From Thermoproteota archaeon (GTDB lineage: Archaea > Korarchaeota > JAOZGF01 > JAOZFZ01), in the NCBI GenBank assembly GCA_027492035.1, contig JAOZFT010000007.1:39042-103041 (forward strand): DNA of 64,000 nt, in the 5' to 3' direction. Positions 60,730 through 64,000 of the stretch are shown in pieces; position 1 is the first letter of the stretch; each line of letters begins with the position of its first letter. The translations under genes and the position numbers were made by a program. Below the pieces are notes generated by a model. That model did no database searches. It was not told where the DNA came from and worked only from the letters and a program-made list of their open reading frames with translations.

Positions 60730-60980
60730 GTGTGGGTTAATTCATTAGGTGCTAAATCAAGTTGCATACTTATTAAAAACCCAGGATGTAAATGTTGTAA
60801 TTGGTTCTGGAGTCTCTGTCATGCAACCAAACCTTTTCCAGCCTCTCCTGAAGAGAGACTGTGATGGAGGGAGAAGGGAGATGAAAAATTAAAAAATTTG
60901 TGGACAGGCTAAATATTTAGTGATTACTCCTCACCACCACGATCACTATTTTTCGCAAGATAGGGGGTTTAGGTTTTAAC
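60730..60980 (+). pseudogene. UPF0282-like metallo-hydrolase remnant
   Basis: Two broken plus-strand frames together read as the beginning of the archaeal UPF0282 family (metallo-beta-lactamase fold): NSLGAKSSCILIK, then in the next frame KTQDVNVVIGSGVSVMQPN (family: KTKDVxIxIDPGVxLxPxR), then near 60910-60955 AKYLVITPHHHDHYF, the HxHxDH metal motif. Frame changes and stops (60889, 60978) and a truncated 3' half show decay. No gene or start codon is proposed. The rest of the 60544-61059 gap shows no other feature. Confidence 0.6.
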
Positions 60981-61059
60981 GGCTACTGAGTACTTGGGTG
61001 AAACCCTGCAACAAATAAATTATGTAGCGTTTGTTAAAGACTTGCCTTCCTTCCCTCTT

Positions 61060-61953
61060 TTATTTAAAGTTTAATTTTTCCTGTTTTTTCCAGTTCATTA
61101 GACATAGTTCCTTATATATTTCTCCACGTAAATCTTTTAAGATTGGTGCTGAAGTTTTGTTCTTTATTCTCCTAAGTCTTTCCAAATTTATTTCTCCAAC
61201 TACTGTATAATCCTTCCCTTCCTCCCCTTCCGCTATAACTCCTTCCCGGTAATAATCTGTTGTGGATAGAATTATGGATTCCCCGGTAAACTTTAAATTT
61301 AACTCTTTTATTGTAGGGGTTAAACCAGCTGATAAGAAAACAAACCCTTGAATTTCAATTGCTCTAGCCAAGCTTGAAAACTTTAACCAGTTAAAGGCCC
61401 CTTTCCCTGGAGCCATAACCGGTGCAATTAAAATTTCAACTCCCTTTAAGGCGTAAATTCTTGAAAGTTCAGGGAACCCTAAATCGTAACAAATCAGTAA
61501 ACCTATTTTTGTCCGCGAAAACTTTATTACTTCTGGTTTGTCACCTGGGGAGAAACCCAGTTCTTTATCTAGTTTATGTAAATGAATTTTCCTATACTTA
61601 ACAGTTCCCCCTTTTGGAGAGAAGAAATGGGCAGTGTTGAAGAAGTTATTTCCCTCTTTTTCAACAGTTGTTCCAGCTAGTATGTGGAGGTTGTTTTCAG
61701 AAGAGATTTTGGAAAAGAAATCTATGTAGTCAGTGTAGTAGTTAACCAGTTTCTTAAGAACTCCTGAACCTTTAAGGAAAGAGTCAGGCTTAAATATTTC
61801 AAAAGTTAAGTACTCAGGAAAGACAAGTATGTCTACACCTTTTTTAGCTGCAGCTTCAACGTGTTTTAACACATGTTTTTTAAAACCTTCAAAACCTGTT
61901 TGGAAGAGGAATTTATATTGGGCCAAAGCAACTTTCAAAACCTCACTCACCAA
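61060..61953 (-). CDS. Carbon-nitrogen hydrolase (nitrilase family)
   Basis: 297 residues. The catalytic triad is intact: Glu in VFPEYLTF (about 45), Lys in KYRKIHLHK (about 113) and Cys in LLICYDLGFPELSR (about 150). It opens with VALAQYKFLFQTG and has PVMAPGKGAFNWLKFSSLARAIE downstream, as in N-carbamoylputrescine/omega-amidase-like enzymes. It hydrolyses an amide or nitrile of an unknown small substrate in the cytosol. The start ATG or GTG is within a leader rich in T runs. No operon partner; the AOR gene is divergent 544 bases away. Confidence 0.87.
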   Translation of the reverse strand: MVSEVLKVALAQYKFLFQTGFEGFKKHVLKHVEAAAKKGVDILVFPEYLTFEIFKPDSFLKGSGVLKKLVNYYTDYIDFFSKISSENNLHILAGTTVEKEGNNFFNTAHFFSPKGGTVKYRKIHLHKLDKELGFSPGDKPEVIKFSRTKIGLLICYDLGFPELSRIYALKGVEILIAPVMAPGKGAFNWLKFSSLARAIEIQGFVFLSAGLTPTIKELNLKFTGESIILSTTDYYREGVIAEGEEGKDYTVVGEINLERLRRIKNKTSAPILKDLRGEIYKELCLMNWKKQEKLNFK

Positions 61954-62497
61954 CTTTCTCCCCCTTATTTTCCTAGTTGTATGAATTAAACGTCGAGTCC
62001 ATTATTTTGTATGTTTTTGTTTTTTCTTCATGAACCCAACCTTTGTTAGGGTGTTTAATAAATTGTTGTTTTTTGCTTGTGATTGAAGCATCTTCTTCTG
62101 TTTCAAGAACTCTTTTTACCTGAAAACCATGTTAAAGATTTAACTGGTAAAACTTTTTTGGTGAGTTTCTTTAACGTTACTTCCTGACATGTCTTCTATA
62201 AAACGGTGAAGAGGGGTTGTTAATTCTTGCGAAGTCGTATGACCCAGTTAAGGCTTCGCTAAGTTAATAGTTAATGTTTCGGACTCATAGAGGTAAGTAT
62301 TCGGTTGGGAAAAATTTTTCAACCTTAAAAGTTTAAAATTATAAAAAACCTTAACTTTTAAGGCTTAATGTCTTGAAAAATGGAGGGGGAGGAGTTACTG
62401 GCTGAAGTTAACTTTTAGTTTAAACTGGAAACCTTTTTCCTATGAATTTTTAAAGAAAGTCCTTTAAGGAAGAAAGGTGTAGGAGGGAAAAAGAGCC
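61954..62497. other. Divergent intergenic region before AOR
   Basis: No gene on either strand. It must carry promoters of the nitrilase-family gene and of the AOR gene. It is AT-rich with one moderately GC block at about 62220-62300 that contains a GCGAAG-CTTCGC dyad. A GGAGGGGGAGG tract at about 62380 lies too far from any start, and AGGAGGG at 62480 is the AOR ribosome site. I saw no tRNA T-arm. Confidence 0.45.
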
Positions 62498-64000
62498 ATG
62501 AAGCTTTTTGGTTATATGGGAAAAATTTTGGAAGTAGATCTCCAGAAAAGAGAAAGTAGAGTTAAAGAAGTTGATGAAGAAATTTATAAGAACTTTATAG
62601 GAGGAAAAGGGTTAGGGGTTTACCTCTTCACCAAATACTTCAACAAAGTTCATAATGCCTTAGACCCAACTAACCCATTAATTTTCACGGTGGGCCCGGT
62701 TAATGGTTTTTTACTTTCAGGCTCATCTAAACTGTGCGCTGTTTCCAGGTCTCCGTTGACAGGTTTCTATGGAGAAAGCCAGGTTGGAGGTTTCATAGCA
62801 GCAAAAATTAAGTTTGCAGGTTACGACGGAATAGTTTTTGTGAATGCTTCAAAAGAGCCTGTGTACATTGAAATAAACGAGGATCAGGTAGTGTTTCATG
62901 ATGCACAGCATCTTTGGGGAAAAGACAATTTTGAAACCCATGACACTTTAAGAGAAGATCATGGCAAAGAGTATGAAGTTTTAAGTATAGGGCCTGCAGG
63001 TGAGAAACTGGTTAAGTTCGCATGTGTAGAACACAGGAAAGGTAGAGAACTGGGAAGAACAGGCATGGGGGCTGTGATGGGTTCTAAAAAACTTAAGGCA
63101 GTGATTGTCACAGGAGAAAAAAGGGTTGAAGCAGCTTACCCTGAAAGATTAACCGCTTTCTCAAAAAAATTAAATGAAGCTGCAAAAGAAAAGTTAAGGA
63201 GTTTAACAAAGTACGGAACAATGGGAATGATGAACTTAACCAATGCAACAGGCACTTTGCCAACCAAGTACTGGACTGAGGGAGAGTTTCAAGGCTTTGA
63301 AAAAATAAATGCCCATACTTTGAAGGAAAAATACTATTTAAGGAAAGCTGCATGTTACGGTTGTAGTGTGGCATGCAGAAAAATTTCGCAAGTGAAGGAA
63401 GGAAAGTATAGAAGTGGCGAAGTAGATGGACCTGAGTATGAAACATCTTACTCACTAGGTTCTCTCTGCTACATCGACAACCCTGAAGTTATAATTAAAG
63501 CTAACGAAATATGTGACAAATTGGGAATGGACACCATAACAGCTGGAAACGTAATAGGTTTTACTATGGAGTGTTTCAAGAAAGGCATTGTTTCAAAGAA
63601 AGATTTGGGTTTCAGTTTAAAATTTGGAGACGGAGACTCAGCACTTAAATTACTGGAAATGATAGGGAAAAGGGAAGGGTTTGGAGACATTTTAGCGGAA
63701 GGAGTTAAGGCAGCATCTGAAAAAATAGGTAAGGGAAGTGAAAAAATAGCTGTTCATGTTAAAGGATTAGAGCCTCCAGGTTACGACCCTAGAGGTTTGA
63801 AAGCTGCAGCTTTAGCCTACGCTGTTTCAGTTAGGGGAGCTTGCCACCTAAGACACCTAGCCTATAGACCTGACTTAGTAGGTGAACATGCGTTTAGCAA
63901 AGAAAAGATAGACAGATTCTCCATTAAAGGAAAACCTGAAATGGTTAAAGAACAAGAGGATTTCTACGCTGTCATCGACTCAATGGTGCTTTGTAAATTT
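62498..64000 (+). CDS. Aldehyde:ferredoxin oxidoreductase, tungsten enzyme (3' end outside window)
   Basis: 501 residues visible from an ATG 11 bases after AGGAGGG; the frame is still open at the window edge. N-terminal AFOR domain: MKLFGYMGKILEVDLQKRE, FIGGKGLGVYLF, VSRSPLTGFYGESQVGGF. The [4Fe-4S] ligands are CYGCSVAC (Cys286, 289, 293) and Cys499 in VLCKF, spaced as in AOR of Pyrococcus. ACHLRHLAYRPDL and GPAGEKLVKFACVEHRKGR bind the pterin. It oxidises aldehydes to acids with ferredoxin as acceptor, in the cytosol. With kor and hdr it makes a ferredoxin-based metabolism. Which aldehyde it prefers cannot be told. Confidence 0.95.
   Translation, partial: MKLFGYMGKILEVDLQKRESRVKEVDEEIYKNFIGGKGLGVYLFTKYFNKVHNALDPTNPLIFTVGPVNGFLLSGSSKLCAVSRSPLTGFYGESQVGGFIAAKIKFAGYDGIVFVNASKEPVYIEINEDQVVFHDAQHLWGKDNFETHDTLREDHGKEYEVLSIGPAGEKLVKFACVEHRKGRELGRTGMGAVMGSKKLKAVIVTGEKRVEAAYPERLTAFSKKLNEAAKEKLRSLTKYGTMGMMNLTNATGTLPTKYWTEGEFQGFEKINAHTLKEKYYLRKAACYGCSVACRKISQVKEGKYRSGEVDGPEYETSYSLGSLCYIDNPEVIIKANEICDKLGMDTITAGNVIGFTMECFKKGIVSKKDLGFSLKFGDGDSALKLLEMIGKREGFGDILAEGVKAASEKIGKGSEKIAVHVKGLEPPGYDPRGLKAAALAYAVSVRGACHLRHLAYRPDLVGEHAFSKEKIDRFSIKGKPEMVKEQEDFYAVIDSMVLCKF

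Noticed and set aside
61954-62497. Possible tRNA or structured RNA with a GCGAAG dyad
   Set aside because: No T-arm consensus (GTTCRAATC) and no closed acceptor stem could be drawn; a single six-base dyad is expected by chance.

Overview
The window is AT-rich DNA with short intergenic gaps. It is almost certainly archaeal. Archaeal hallmarks are a HdrABC heterodisulfide-reductase set with an MvhD-fused HdrA, a four-subunit 2-oxoacid:ferredoxin oxidoreductase, formaldehyde-activating enzyme (Fae), beta-RFAP synthase and DUF447 (methanopterin-type C1 carrier), an archaeo-eukaryotic primase-like protein, a KaiC-like ATPase, a RACo-like corrinoid activator, a tungsten aldehyde:ferredoxin oxidoreductase, TATA-like TTTATAAA promoters, and frequent GTG and TTG starts. 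No mcr genes, rRNA, tRNA or CRISPR array are visible. The gene set would fit an anaerobic, probably fermentative or acetogenic lineage such as Bathyarchaeia, but that placement is inference.

Layout. 1-8.9 kb: the end of a DapA-family aldolase, then one probable seven-gene operon korDABC-hdrABC joining 2-oxoacid oxidation to flavin-based electron bifurcation, then an MFS transporter. 8.9-10.1 kb: a long gene-free stretch. 10.1-17.6 kb: fae, a winged-helix/VIT-like membrane protein, a transglutaminase-like exported protein, the methanopterin-biosynthesis set (DUF447, beta-RFAP synthase, CitG-like), and a CPBP protease. 17.6-23.9 kb: a BMP-type nucleoside ABC importer with its ATPase divergent from its permeases, plus an orphan ECF S component. 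24-33.1 kb: a threonine-synthase-like protein that lacks the PLP lysine and carries a C-terminal winged helix, an amidohydrolase, an acylphosphatase-heptad-repeat protein, a KaiC-like ATPase, a primase-like protein, an anchored zincin, and a Cys-less thiolase with a DUF35 partner.

33.2-38.7 kb: a six-gene minus-strand cluster, mostly of unknown function. Three of its proteins end in a similar C-terminal module and one is V4R-like. It diverges from a PAS-rich histidine-kinase homologue whose phospho-acceptor His and ATP-site motifs are replaced. This is the best candidate here for an undescribed signalling system. 38.7-47.9 kb: a site-2 protease, a frame-interrupted DNA polymerase IV, a CoA-disulfide-reductase-like flavoprotein, a RACo-like activator, a class III aminotransferase, a DUF72 protein and a SagB-type oxidoreductase. 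48-51.4 kb: a complete ECF transporter operon with a previously uncalled 39-residue membrane protein. 51.4-64 kb: argG/argH with an ACT-domain protein, a lipoprotein, SLOG and OB-fold proteins, a lipoprotein hydrolase, a sugar nucleotidyltransferase, a nitrilase-family amidase and the start of an AOR gene. This last part also holds decayed remnants of TnpB, a HEPN protein and a UPF0282-like metallo-hydrolase.

Together, the central genes describe ferredoxin-centred anaerobic metabolism (KOR, Hdr, AOR), a tetrahydromethanopterin-type C1 pool (Fae and cofactor synthesis), uptake of nucleosides and a micronutrient, and several regulatory proteins built from enzymes that seem to have lost catalysis. 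All functional statements rest on reading motifs by eye. No database search or structure prediction was run.
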